Assembly (NCBI GenBank): GCA_963580455.1
Contig: OY756970.1
Coordinates: 3,286,001 to 3,350,000 of the forward strand
DNA from: Euonymus europaeus
Lineage: Eukaryota; Streptophyta; Magnoliopsida; Celastrales; Celastraceae
Reading direction: 5' to 3'
DNA length: 64,000 bases
How positions within the stretch are numbered: position 1 is the stretch's first letter; each line of letters starts with the position of its first letter. Positions 20,831 to 33,500 of this stretch are shown here, in pieces. The notes under the pieces were generated by a model. That model was not told the DNA's origin. It ran no database searches and saw only the letters and a list, made by a program, of their open reading frames with translations. A program made the translations under genes and the position numbers.

Positions 20831-22369
20831 TTTTAATTTTTCATGTTATATGCTTACAAAACATGTCATGTAGACTTGGGTTAATGTTAGGCTACAAAAA
20901 TTTGGGCTATTTAACATCACTCGTTATAGGAAAATGCTAAGTATCCCTAATATCCCTACGTGAGTGATGTGATAAATTTTGAATTTAAACATGTCAAGAT
21001 GGAGCCAAAATTTGTGGTGTGTGGGTGTGACACATATGATTAGGGATGTTGGCGATATGAGTTATTAGGGATAACTAGCATAATCGCTCATTATAATAGG
21101 AGCAATTGGTTATCATAAAAATATTTTGGTTTACGAAAATCCAGAAAATGGATAAGTGAATTTATTACGCATGGAGAAGGTTTGAGGCACCCCACAACGT
21201 CCGTTTTAAAAACAGTTGTCAATTTAATTTTTATTATCCCATTAAATGATTAACTTAATTTAAGAAATCCAACCGTGATATTTTAAAAATATATATATGG
21301 AGTACGATAATCATATAAATGAGATATAAAAATTATATTGAGAGTCTAATATTGAGATTCATGGAACCCTTCCATCCAATGATTAAATTTTCATGAAACA
21401 CTCTCACCTCAAGAATTTATCCGAGGATGCATCTAATCTATTTCTCAAATTAATTTCATCGTCGGTTAATACTTTCAATATAACTCTTATACCTAAACAA
21501 AATATACAATATAGATTTTGAATAAATAAATAAATAAATAAATAAAAATGTTGGGAACCGAGATTATATTTTGTGGACCAAACGATATTGAAATTATCGC
21601 TAGTCCCAATTCAAACACATTAACACTTTAAATCATACAATTTAAACACATAATCACATAACATGAAAAAACACATTATTAACATATAACAAATAATAAT
21701 CATACATGAATGGATCTCGGATCCCATTTTTTTTTGGATAATTTGTCATTTCAACTATACCATTAAATTAATATGATTGAAAATTATGACTTATTACCAA
21801 AGAAATTTTTTTATATTAAAGGTTCCACATTAGATTTCATGAAACCCTCTTCCATTCAATGATTGAGATTCTAAAAAAATCATTTTCCTCAAAAAAATCT
21901 TTCGGAGGAGCATCCAATACTTTCCAATTAGTTCCATCGTCCCTACAATATATTAATTGGGGCCTTTGAGAGCATGTACAATACCAAGTGTGTCATATAT
22001 CAAGATCAACCAAATTGACTTTAACAAAAGACTCGTACCAATTCAAACGCATTTGTATTTAAAAACTTCAGGGCATTGAGACATTTTCTGCAAGGTGAGA
22101 CAGAGGTTTCCTCTGTTGATTTTGGGGTAGGAGGAAAAAGATTTTTTCCTTGAAATATGGTTCAATTTCTGCTAGCTTTTCAAAACTTGATCTGCAACTC
22201 TTATTCTTCTTTCTTGTCCTGAAATGATTTTTTATCTGTATATGTATGTGCTCGTTTGTATATGCTTTTGTTGTTTTATCAGTTCATCTTCGGATGAACA
22301 ATTTAAATTAACAATTTTATCAGCTGTAAAGAAATTAATCCACATTACAAAATTAAATTAACAACAATT
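20831..22369. other. AT-rich intergenic sequence with a short duplication and (AAAT)n
   Basis: Two related blocks of about 120 bp at 21345-21470 and 21833-21950 share CATGGAACCCTTCCAT-like words and ATTTATCCGAGGATGC / TCTTTCGGAGGAGC. A tetranucleotide run AAAT occurs at 21521-21548. No gene was recognised. Confidence 0.5.
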
Positions 22370-23965
22370 TAGTCTTTTAAATTTATTTGTAGCTCAGGTC
22401 AACCTTTAAGTATTTGAATATTGGCCCAACAAAGAAAAATTTAATGTTTTAGCTAGTTTAATGACAATTTTACCCTTTGTCTCTCTCTCACACACACTCT
22501 CTCTTCATCTCTCACACGCAACCTTACCAACAATGGAATTTTGTCGTCCGGCTACTATTTTTGTCGCCTTAACCATTAAAATGAAGCTTGGACTTCTAGA
22601 AGAAAAACTCAATAAACCACAAAAAATTTCATCCACCATAATCACGAAGAGAAGCTCGCGACCACTGAAACTTCTCTCCTTGAATCCGGTCAACCCCGAC
22701 CACCATTTTGTAAACCAAAGACATCGTTGGGCTCACAAGAGAAGGGCTATGATTCTCAATCAATTTCCAGCTGTAATGATGAGTTTTGCAAAAATCCTCT
22801 GAATTCTGGGTAAGAAATCCTCTGATTTACTCTTCTGAATTTTTTTGGTGAGTTTATACAAAATTCTCTGAATTCTGAGTAAGTTTGAGAAATCCTCTGA
22901 TGATTTGATTTTTTTTATTTTTTATTTTGATAAATCCTCTAATTTTTTGATAGAAAATTCAGAGGATTTATGATAATATGATTTAAAGTTTAAGAGTTTA
23001 GGATTTTGGGATTTACGAGATTAGAGTTTAGTGTTTAGAGCTTGGGGTTTTGGATTTTGGGGTTTAGTAGATATAATTTGATGTTTAGGATTTTGGGGTT
23101 TAGTACTTAAGGTTTAAGGTTTAAAAATATTGGTTAGTAAAATTTTATGATTTTCTTTTTATTTTTTTAAATTCCTCTTAATTATTCATAGGATTTTTTA
23201 TTCAAAATTAAAACTATAATCGTGAACATTCAGATGATTTTTAGGAAATTCAGAGGATTTCTCGTTATATGGTTTAAAGTTTAGAAGTTTTGGATTTTTG
23301 TTTTGGGGTTTAGGTTTTATTTTTATTTGATTTACAGAAAATCTATAATTTTTTTGATATATTTTACAAACTCTTTTGAATTTTTATGTTTATTTTTTAG
23401 AACTCCTTTGATTTGTTTTGGTGAATTTTGTGAAATTCTCTAAATTCTGGGCAAGTTTGGGAAATCTTCTGAATTTCTAGTCGTTTTTTGTTTGATTTTC
23501 AAAAATTCTATAATTTTCTAAATATATTTTATGAAATACTTTGAATTGTTTTGCTTAATTTTGAAAACTCCTATGATTTATTTGGGAGAATTTTGAGAAA
23601 TTCTCTTAATTCTGGATAAGTTTGAGAAATCCTCTTAGTTCATTTAGAGTATTTGATTAATAAAAATTTAAATATATTGATCATGAGTCTTATTGGAAAG
23701 AGTTTTTCGCGTTAATTTTAAATCTATATTTTTTATAAAAAAAAATACGACATGTATTTTGAGAGATAAAAATGTTTTAAAGTTTATAAAAGAAAGAAAA
23801 TAAAAAGAATATGATGATATCAACATATGTCATGTACTTAAAGATTTATTAGAATAAGGATAACTTTGTTCATAATTATACGAAGGATATATTAAAATGT
23901 TAAAAAATTTAAAGTAATCAATGAAATAAACTTTTTCAATTGAAGGATTTATTGGTGAATCTCTT
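22370..23965 (+). repeat. AT-rich dispersed element with TCCTCTGAATT motif, copy B
   Basis: Second copy of the family at 5540-7370. It has the same AATGACAATTTTACCCT near the start, repeated AAATCCTCTGAATTCTGGG motifs, GGTTTAG/TTTTGGGG tracts at 22980-23120, the conserved block at 23675-23830 and the same ending GAAGGATTTATTGGTGAATC. It carries an extra segment at 22450-22790 (an open frame of 113 codons, MTILPFVSLSH..., with no recognisable family) that I do not see in copy A. Confidence 0.65.
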
Positions 23966-24708
23966 TCATTATCTGATCTTATTTTATCTTGGGCCGTCAA
24001 CGGTCATGGTCATGTTCTCCTCTTTATATTTGAAGAAAACCTCCACAAAGCAATCTCAAATTAGAGACTGATGAATCCGAAGAGTAGTTTCTCATGGGAA
24101 TCTCGAGAAGTCGATGTTGTATCCGGAGTACTGTGCAACAAAGAAGAAGAAGCACAATAAGAGAGACAATGTATCATCAACTTTGCATTTAAGCAGAGTA
24201 GATACTTATACCAATAGAAATAGTTATACAGATAAATATGGAAATTTTTGGTAGATATGGAAACTGACGTGGCATCACTAAGAATGCTTCAACCATATTT
24301 TTTCCGTTATTATACTTTGTATTAGATCAGATCAGATCAGATATAGATATACACTAGCTGTATATAATTTCCTTCATAAAGAACCTTTTTATTATTATAT
24401 AAAATTTCAATTAATTGGATGAAATTCTAATAACAATAATAATGATACGATAATATGAATAAACAAAAAATAATAATACGGAAGTTCCAATGGTACTAAA
24501 TAGTACTAGTGCATGTCTATCCTCTTAATATAAAATCTTTCGAATTAAATCACTAAATAAATAGTTCAAGTGTTAGAATTCTACTTTCATTTAAATTCAA
24601 TTACTGCAAACCAAAGTTTATCTCACCCACTATATATAGATATGAGTTCAGAACAATCGAACATTCAATTCCCCACCCACAGGGGAAAAAAACTTTGGGT
24701 GCCAAAAT
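23966..24708. other. Upstream region of the tetraspanin gene
   Basis: No coding region. A TATA-like ACTATATATAGATA lies at about 24630-24643, some 70-75 nt before the ATG, a suitable position for the tetraspanin promoter. ATTCAATTCCCC just before the gene is shared with the pseudogene's 5' flank. Confidence 0.5.
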
Positions 24709-25362
24709 ATGCCTTCGTTTGGTGTTAATCTCGTCCTATTACTGATGTGTTCCTTGGTGTTGATCATCAGACTAATCTTTCATCAAAACCACGGAGTCAT
24801 CTTGTGCCCAGGAATTCTTGATGATCCATTAATACTGGGATCCGCTGTGTGTTTGGTATCGTCATTTGTATTGATTTGTTTAATGTTCAACATGGACAAT
24901 CCTTGGAAGCAGCAACTGTGTAAGGTGTTGTTGCCTCTATTGCTTCTCTGTCCCTTGATCTTTGCCTTAACCAAGATATACAATCTCAGTGATCACCGTT
25001 CCAATTGGGATGAGATAAAAGAGACGTGTTCGATCAGATCCTCGGTTTGCCAAAAAATTAGCTCCAACAATATTAAGAATAGCCGTCTTTCTGATACGCA
25101 GTCTGATTGTTGCAAACCACCCATTGATTGTGGGTTTCTGTACAAGAATGAAACATTCTGGATCAAAAGTTCGGCTCCTGTGGTGAATAATAGCGACTGT
25201 CACAAATGGAGCAACGAGCAAACCAAGCTGTGCTATGAGTGCGATTCTTGTAGGGAAAGAATTGTAGGTGATATGAAGGAGGATTGGATTGTGCTCGCCA
25301 TAACTCTCGGCATTCTTCTCCTCATGGTCCTCCTCATGCTTTTATCAATATCAATTATTTGA
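24709..25362 (+). CDS. Tetraspanin-like membrane protein
   Basis: A 217-aa intronless frame. Four hydrophobic segments lie at about 5-24, 41-60, 70-90 and 193-215. The loop between segments 3 and 4 (about 91-192) holds the plant tetraspanin signature C-C-K-P-P (134-138) and nine cysteines in all (107, 114, 134, 135, 141, 164, 175, 178, 181). Tetraspanins organise membrane microdomains by partner binding. At 217 aa it is shorter than typical plant tetraspanins (about 260-285), with a compact N-terminal half, so it is a divergent member. A TATA-like box precedes it. A broken inverted paralogue lies at 3472-4154. Confidence 0.8.
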   Translation: MPSFGVNLVLLLMCSLVLIIRLIFHQNHGVILCPGILDDPLILGSAVCLVSSFVLICLMFNMDNPWKQQLCKVLLPLLLLCPLIFALTKIYNLSDHRSNWDEIKETCSIRSSVCQKISSNNIKNSRLSDTQSDCCKPPIDCGFLYKNETFWIKSSAPVVNNSDCHKWSNEQTKLCYECDSCRERIVGDMKEDWIVLAITLGILLLMVLLMLLSISII

Positions 25363-25957
25363 TTAAAAATTTCTCTGGGTGACTGTGAGGCTCTTAAGTG
25401 TTAGATTGAGATATGCTTTGATTAGTCTAATTTTAGTTTAGGTTTTTCTTAAAGGACGAGGTGTTTTGTTAGAATGTAGTACAAAATGGGTATCAATTGA
25501 TTTATCTAAATTGTTTGACAATTATAAATTGAATCTTTCTTTCTTGGACTTTCCTGTTGACAGTATAAATTTCTTTCTTAGAAGTACAAAAAGAAAAGAA
25601 AATCATAACCGAATATAGTAATGTCCAACGAACCTTTTGATAAATTAAGCTATTGCATTGTCAAAAGATCACATATATAGTGGTTTAGGGTGATATCTTG
25701 AAGGGACTTGTGACTCGGATACTGAGTCATATTGGAACAGGTGTTAAGAGATCATCTGCATCCACCAAATGATGGAGGTATGTTGTTTTGTTGTATCTAG
25801 CTAATATTTTTTTCTCCTAAAGTTTTTAAGATTTTCCACTTGACTCGGAATGAATCAAATGTCACTTTTCTATAACTGGCTCTACGCTCTTAGTTCCTAA
25901 TTAAAATAATTACATCAGCTTATCTTTTAAAAAAATATATATTTTTGATGTATTATA

Positions 25958-26085
25958 TCTTCACAATGCTGATATTGTTCACAGGGACTTGAAGCTTGAA
26001 AACTGTTTTTTCTGAATGAGTATGAAGACTCTCCATTGAAGACCTTGAACCTTAGATTGAGTTCTGCTAGAGTTTACCAATGCAG
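25958..26085 (+). pseudogene. Protein kinase fragment (CDPK/CRK-like)
   Basis: The frame reads HNADIVHRDLKLEN, the kinase catalytic-loop motif HRDLKxEN. After a frameshift in a T run it continues as LNEYEDSPLKTL, which resembles the segment following the catalytic loop in calcium-dependent protein kinases. The DFG motif is degraded and nothing else of a kinase domain is present. It is an isolated exon-sized remnant. Confidence 0.5.
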
Positions 26086-26334
26086 TAGTTTGATTGTTGA
26101 TTGATTATGTGTTTCCAGAGGCTCTTTTTAAGGCAAAATAGTTTCTAATAGTAACATGTGATCATTGGGAGTCATTTTGTATCTATTGATATTTGAATAC
26201 ATTTTTTATATTTTCCTTAAAATTTTATTTAAGAAAACTATATACACATAACTTAATCTCTATTTAGAATTATCTTTCTCAATCAATATTCTATACCAAA
26301 TAGAATTAGGCATATACCTTCGAAGTTTTTTTTC

Positions 26335-26430
26335 CAGGGAAAATAGGGATGGGGATTTGAACCCGATTCCTATTGGAATGATCGATCCTTATATGCATAG
26401 TGATTACCGTTCAACCGCAAGCTCACTTGC
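26335..26430 (-). mobile_element. tRNA-like SINE fragment
   Basis: On the minus strand there is an A-box-like GCTTGCGGTTGAACGG followed about 45 nt later by a B-box-like GGGTTCAAATCCCC. It is short and degenerate, and no poly-T or poly-A tail was seen. Confidence 0.4.
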
Positions 26431-26562
26431 ATATACCTTCGAAGGTTAAAATTCATTTTATATGTATGGAGTGTGGATGACACCTAAGTTATATTTGGGA
26501 AGGTTATAGTGTAACTAATAAATAAATCAGAAACATAAATTAAAAACATGAAAGAAGTCTAG

Positions 26563-28204
26563 CTATATGATCATATCCTTGCATTGGCCATGGCCAAGGT
26601 GTTGACTTGCATGTGTTAGATGTACCTCTAGTGGAAGGAGATGGTACTTTATTCTAAGATTCTCAAGAATCTTCTTCAATTCAAGAACAAGTTCCGACCT
26701 TCTAAGGCTCTTCTCTCCATAGTTTTGATGGTTTATGGTGTGTTGAAGACATAGAACCATCTTCATCTTGTCCAAATTCTCAATCTCCTTCACTAGCACA
26801 GAGTGTTTTGAGCTCCAGTGCTTTGGTTTGCTCTCTATGTATCTGTAGATATCAAATCAATCAAATTAGTCACTTTTTCAAAGGAAACACATACTTAATT
26901 AGATAGGGATTTAAGTATGAGACGAATTGCTTACGCTTGTATGGCCTTTTTTAGGGCATTGACATCATCAATAGGGGTTGAGACATCAATGGTGAATTCA
27001 ACACTATCTCCCATATCTGGACTTCTTCTGAAATTACTAATGGGTTTTGTAAGAAGAACTGAATTCGGATAATATATTTTCTCCATATCGTATCGTAGAA
27101 AAATTGTTGTCAAAATGTTCATTTCTTCTACTATCATCTGGCCAGGAGAAAGAAAATGATCAAGAAAATCATTTAGTCAAATTATCAAAATCGAAAAATA
27201 CTGAAGTATTTATTTTGTCTTAAAACTAAACATCATCCTTTTCTTTTCTACTGAATTGTTTTGATAATTTATTTTATTTATTAGTATAATTATAATATTT
27301 ATTATTATTATATCTTTCAACTCTCTTTTTCGTGATGAAGAATATACACTCTAGAGAGAGTGGTACTTCTCAATACATGTCCCAGTTCAATCATAAATAT
27401 AATCTCAAGCACATAATCGAATCTATGTTTGAACACCTAATACACGCATACCGAGATCGTCTTCCCAACCAGACTACTCCACGGGGACGATCAAGAACTC
27501 CTAATTAATTAGTAAATTTAATTACCAATATATATGTAAGTATGTAACTAGGTGAGTAGTGACTTACTTGTACGCCATCAATAACGCAACGATCACCAAC
27601 ATCGAAAGGGTGCATGACGAAGACGAAGATGATGGATTCGAAAATAGTTTTGCATGTGTTTTGAAAAACAAACCCTAAAAGCAGTAGCTGAGATGTGACC
27701 ACGAAGACGACCTTGGTGGTGGCCAAACCCATCACGAGAAGTGAAACGACGACGATGATAACGCTTACAATCGCGCTCGCTAGCTTGTGAAGCTGCCGCA
27801 CCGCCGTCTTGGTATCGTTCAGGGAATGTGCCAATGCTTTACGTTCAACGTAAGCTTGTACCTAACAATGCGATTCAAGGATGAAATATTTCTTACTTCA
27901 CAAGTTATATTATTGGAAAGTATTATTATTTATAAAAGTAACATAATAATAAAAATAATAACAATGGCATGTGACGAATTCAAAATTTTCAACCGTTAGA
28001 ACCTTGGTGCATTGAGGCCCGTATTGGGGTCTGGTATATTGATAGTCGTGATAATTTTACTGGTCCAACTTTTCAATAAAAACATTGGATCCTCCACTAA
28101 TAATGTTGTTATAGTTTAACGATCGATATTGATAACATTTGGTCCATTTTTACCAATTTTTTTAGTAAAACGACATTATAATTAACCTAAGCAAGTGACA
28201 TGCA

Positions 28205-28245
<41 letters not shown>

Positions 28246-29818
28246 GTCTATATATGTATATGTATATGTATATATATATATATGTATATGTATATGTATA
28301 TGTATATATGTATACCACCCAGTTCCGAAATGAAGATTTAGAGATTCTTCCAGTCTCGAGAGCTCCTTCAAAGAGAGGAAATATTGTATGAACCTCGTCG
28401 TTTTTCAAAAACCTTAGAAGATCCTCCCCTTCTATGTACCTATATCAAATAAATACTTAGGTTATTATATGTATATAGAATAAATGTCATTCGTAGGTCC
28501 TTAACTATTTATCTAGAGAGGGCTCCTCTTTTGGTTTGTTTCTTTTGCTTTCCCTAATCATCAAACAAAAAAGTACTGTAGAGAGGCAAAAAACTCACTT
28601 TGCACCATTCTTGGCAACATGCTTGAAAATCCTCTGAGCACAATTCCTAGCCTCCCACTCGCTGAGAATCTCAGATTCGCCGGCGAACTCATCCACCATC
28701 CTTGAAATGGTGGTTAATCCGGAAGATCTAATGTAGTTCACAAGCCTCTTAACGTTCCAAGCAGTTGCCCTACTTTCCATGCTTAACTTCCTCAACTTCT
28801 CCATGTCAATCCTTCTCGACCCAAATCGCTTAGACCTCGTCGCCAGCAAGGCGTGGCGATCCCTTAACCTTGCAGGCATCGATTTTGATGCTTGAAGGAG
28901 CCTTTTATGCGGTTGTTCTCTCTCTGCCTCGTCGAGAGGGAGACCGGAGAGTGTGTCAAGAATGTAATGGTGAAATACACTCTCCTTCATGCGGTCAAAG
29001 AATGTAGTCACATGAAAAGATGAGGCAAGAACTTTAACAAGCAAGATTTTTAGCAGCCAAATTGTGGCACCAACAAAGACGGCTATTAGTGCAAGAAACA
29101 CATCTTTGAGGACCCTATTGTGTTTGTGCCGATTTGGGAACATGAGCATCCAAGCAACCACAACAAGCCCTAACCAGGCACAATTTTGGAAACTCTTACG
29201 GAGACCGTGGACAAAGTAGAGTACTTTCTCCCTTAGCATGAAATTGCGCTCGATTAGGAAGACAAGAAATGCTACAACCCAACCAGACAAAAGGCGTCCG
29301 CAGAAGACTACCATGACCATCAAGCACCATTTCCATATCTTCAACCCCCAAACCACTTCGTTCTTGAGTGTGTTTAGGGTCAAAGAGCATGTCAAGCAAG
29401 TCATGATGATTAGAAACAATATCCATTCAATCAAGGCTCTCTTATTGATCTTTCTATTCCTTTTTTCGCCATACTTCGCTTGATCTCCATGCTCTTCTTC
29501 ATATTTTTCAAACCATTCTTCGTCTTCTTCGTCCGTGGCAGAGGATTCTTCTTGTGGGTTTAAGGATTCGAGTTCTTCGGATTCGAGAATGGTTTTGCTT
29601 TGAAGAGGGTAGTTGACCTCAGCAAAACGGGACTTGGGTTTGGAGAAGTTGAGGCGGCGAAGGGTTTTGGTTTTTGTTGGGTTCTGGGAAGGCACTGATT
29701 CATTAGTATGATCTTCATGGTCATAGGATGGTTGTTTGGGTTTGAAGGTTTGATGTTCCATGTTGAGAACCACATGATCTGTATTGGGTTTGTGATAGCC
29801 ATGCTCTTGAGCCTCCAT
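26563..29818 (-). CDS. MSL10-like: MscS-like mechanosensitive ion channel (plant MSL, plasma-membrane type)
   Basis: Five exons on the minus strand (29818-28599, 28439-28316, 27861-27568, 27137-26935, 26842-26563) join in frame to 706 aa. An acidic soluble N-terminus (1-125) is followed by hydrophobic segments at about 129-148, 163-188, 213-228, 238-262 and 477-497. The pore-lining helix and MscS beta domain then follow (NTCKTIFESIIFVFVMHPFDVGD and IDGVQMIVEEMNILTT, around 516-556). The C-terminus has YYPNSVLLTKPISNFRRSP. Length and order fit Arabidopsis MSL4-MSL10 (about 650-880 aa). These open on membrane tension and pass anions. Which MSL is orthologous cannot be settled here. The start at 29818 (MEAQEHG) is preferred over an in-frame ATG 82 codons upstream, which adds atypical hydrophobic residues. 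Confidence 0.93.
28208..28314 (-). repeat. TATATG/TA microsatellite in MSL intron 2
   Basis: A long TA run followed by interspersed TATATG units, right next to the exon 2 donor site (28315). Length variation here would be expected between individuals. Confidence 0.9.
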
Positions 29819-30587
29819 GAAAGCAGACTTACACACAATGGAAGGAATGAGAGAGAGACCAGTGAATGTGGTTTCTGCCGAAGCAAGAGAAGAAGATAGA
29901 AAGCAATAATTGACAAAAGGAAAGGAGAGACAAGCAAGCACTTGCGTTCCACCTAAAACAGGCAACTGGCATTGGCAAGCCACAAATGGTACATGTTTAT
30001 TTAAACTCTGAAGATAGAAAATTATCACATGCATTGCTTTTTGACAACAACAACATAATAGCACACCATTATACTTAATGGACTAACCAATCATGAAAAA
30101 GGAGAGTAACAAGCAAAATTAATTTAAGAAATAAGAAATTGTTTCTAGCAACGTTTTTAATGTTCTGGGATCATTAGCCATAACCGAAAGCAGATTACTT
30201 TAGTAAATTGGACAGCTTAGCCAATATGTTCCACTGATTATGGAACATATTGCAAAAGCAGATTACTTTACTAAATTTCTTGTAAGAATGTTTGTCTAAG
30301 TAAATCATTGTACTCACTATGGCACAACTCAACAAAAGCAAAAATGTATCAGATAGTGGAGCTTATAATGGCCACCTGTATTCCATCTCTATGAAGTAGT
30401 AGGTGAAAATAGAAACTAAAGATGGAGGATGAAATTGAAGACTGACCCCATAAAGAAACGCTATTTTTATCCTTTCCAACAGGACTTGTGTCTTAAGTTT
30501 TAAGATTCTTAACTTTCTAGAAAAATATGAGTTACAGAAGAATGAGGCAGACAAACAATTACAGTAGGAGAGATCAGATTAAATACA
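29819..30587. other. 5' flank of MSL gene and 3' flank of next gene
   Basis: Should contain the MSL promoter and 5' UTR and the 3' UTR of the small secreted-protein gene. No further coding region was recognised. Confidence 0.5.
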
Positions 30588-33500
30588 CTAGTAGTCGAAG
30601 GATCCCTTTATACCTTCCAAGCTCTCTCCCAGAGATAACCTGCAAATACAGCAAAGATAGATGAGAAAAGATCTCCAGAGTCCTGAGTAGTAAAAGCCAG
30701 TATGACCGAGTTCTCTGAAGCTGATTTAAAGAGGATGTATGAGCCAGCCAATTACTTTTCAACAAAAGAACAAGTAGGAGGCCTAAGGCAAGCAAACCAC
30801 CTAGCCCATGTGTAGTGTGCCATAGACTCACCACCACAAGTTCTCCCAATAACCTGGCACCCTCTGCCCCTATCCCTCATCAAAATTGTTAGAAACCCCA
30901 GGCAGAATGTCTCTTGGGATTATGACTAAAAAAATATCTTACAGAGAAAACATAAGGGTACAAAGAAGCATAACGTCAACACATGTCAAAAAGTTATATT
31001 TTTCATTATACTAAAAACATGGAGAGAAATTAGCTGCTTCTAAACCAAGGTTATTAAAACCGGACCGGACCGGCCGGTTCGACCGGTTCCGGTCATCTCT
31101 CCGGTCCGGTCCGGGACTTGTAAACCGGTGATATTTTGAACCGGTCATTTTTTATCGAACCGGCCGGTTCACCGGTTGAACCGGTCAGAACCGGCCGGTT
31201 CAAACCATTTCGGTTTGTTTACATTAATTAAAAAAAAATATTTGAAACTTGTTTTTGATGGGATTCGAACTAGCGACCTCTAAGTGCTAAGACATGCCTA
31301 CAACCACTAAGCCATAAGCCTTTTTATGACTAACATTATACATTTATTGAATATATAGTGTTTTTAAAAGTTTAAACACATATTATAATGTATACAATGT
31401 AAAAATATATATTATTTTGTCAAATGTATATATATTTTTACATTATTATGAGTATTATTTTAAATAAATATATATAATAATTAATAACTTTGAATCCGGT
31501 TCGAACCACGGTTGAACCCCGGTTGGACCATTGAACCATGAACCGAAGAATTTTCCGGTTCGATGACCGGTCCGGTTTTCAAAACCTTGTTCTAAACAAC
31601 CCACTCACGTCGGTGGATATGCCACTGCACACTACTTTACATTATTACATTGACATAGTAGAAAAACTTGATCACTTTTCTACCCTCACTCTTTAAGACA
31701 GGACAGCATTTTGCAGGTACAAAGCCCTCTGGATTATAACTATAAAATTTGTTCAAAGAGGAACAAGAAGGTACAAAGAAGCATAAAGTTAATCATTGTC
31801 TAAAGGTAAAATTCTTCGACATACTAAAAACATGGGATGGGAAATAAGCCGTTCTTAACTATCCTTCCCACTTTTGTGGGTTATTAGCCCATACAACATC
31901 AAATTATTACATCTACAGAGTAGGAACACTTTATCACCTTTTTGTCCTTGTCCAGAAAATTCATTCTGGAGAATTCATCAATAGTTAACATGTCAAAGTC
32001 ACTAATGTATAGTGAAAGAAATGACAAGAACCAAAAAACCAAAAGTAACAGCACAAACCATACAACCACAAGGAATATCAGCAGACAAGGTTTATAACCA
32101 TAAATGTCAGAATCCAGCTTGCAGATGACTCATTCAAGTGCTCCACTCAAATTCATCGCATGCGGAGAGCCAAATAGATGTCAAGCTTTTTCACATTGAT
32201 GTGGTGCTCGACATTGCAAATTGAAAAGGTTCAGCAGCTAATGTCGGTAAAAGTTATCAAAATGACAACCATGTCCATGTTTTTCTCTTCATAAAAGTGC
32301 ATAGTAGCTACGTCATATTATGAGGAAAATAAGGTGTCTAACATTATAACATATTCTAGAGAGACTCTCTGTTTGAAGACTATAATATCCAAACTGCGAT
32401 TATGCAACACCACCACAGTTAAAAGCCTCAGTCTTCTCTACCCAAAGATACTTCTTCTTAACCATTCAATCGGGATGGGGATTCGGGCCCCTTCACTTAA
32501 AAAGGGTGGTGAGGAGCTCCATCAAAGATTCAAGTAATAACATAATGAAATTTCTTTTGCCAATGTGTTCTGTCCATCTACTAGATTGCAGAATTGTATG
32601 ACAAAAGTCAGGACGATATCTCCTTTCTTTTAAATTTTTTAATATCCATACTATGTTTTTGGTCGATGTACTAAATTATTTACTGACAGGCTTCCGCAGA
32701 GGTCTAATCAAGTTCAAGATTAGAATTAATTCCTCAGTTAGCAAAGACCCCAAACCCTGAACTAAACAGATGCCAAACAGTTGACCTAACAGAAGTACAG
32801 TAGTACACAAACTTATTTAGATTCTAACTTGAGAAGGGTAAAGGACTCTATCTATTGATGCATCTTAAGCAGTTAAGAATTGGTTTCCATAATCGTGAAA
32901 AAAATAATATTTGCAACAAGAACCTCAATTTACTCATAAACTTTCCTGTAAATTTTTTACCCAGCATGCCCACTTCTGTAAGTAACATGGTCTTTACAAG
33001 ATATAGGAAAAACCATAACAACCAATCCCTAAACCAGAATCTTGGATTGCAGGATAGCACTGAAAAGAAAATTTGGTTTTTTGCATAGGCCCTTTTTTAT
33101 AGATATTTAAAAAGAAATATATCGGGGAACCAAGGGGTGCAACCAAAAGATTAAAAAGAGTCCAATGATATGTTGATATTCATACTGGCAAAGTGCAATT
33201 GATTTCGCAAGTTCACATCCACAACAAAAGTCATGTCAATATTGTTTTAGCCATGTCATGTCAAATGAAATAATGTGTATGTTAGTCCATAATGACCTGT
33301 TATAACTTATAACACCCATATTCCTTATGATGCCTTCAGCACAAATCATCTCATTCTCAGTGCAATATTTCCCATTGCATAGAAAGAAACCAATTGAAGT
33401 GCATTTCCATCCACCATCAGTTAGTGTTAACTCAGACTTCCCTCCCATCAAAAATATGGTGGCTTTCCCATTGAGTTACATGCTAGAAAAGTATTTGTTT

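Larger units (their letters stand above)
25363..26562. other. Intergenic sequence between tetraspanin and MSL genes
   Basis: The first part is tetraspanin 3' UTR shared with the pseudogene. The rest is AT-rich and holds a kinase scrap (25958-26085), a tRNA-like SINE fragment (26335-26430) and the 3' UTR of the MSL gene. Confidence 0.5.

Noticed and set aside
28162..28408. Tyr/Ile-rich ORFs on both strands
   Set aside because: Translation of the TATATG microsatellite in the MSL intron.
29238..29952. Several 63-130 codon ORFs opposite or within MSL exon 1
   Set aside because: Overlapping frames of a clearly coding MSL exon.
31254..31320. A genuine tRNA gene inside the MITE
   Set aside because: A and B boxes are present but I could not pair acceptor and anticodon stems; a tRNA-like fragment is the safer call.
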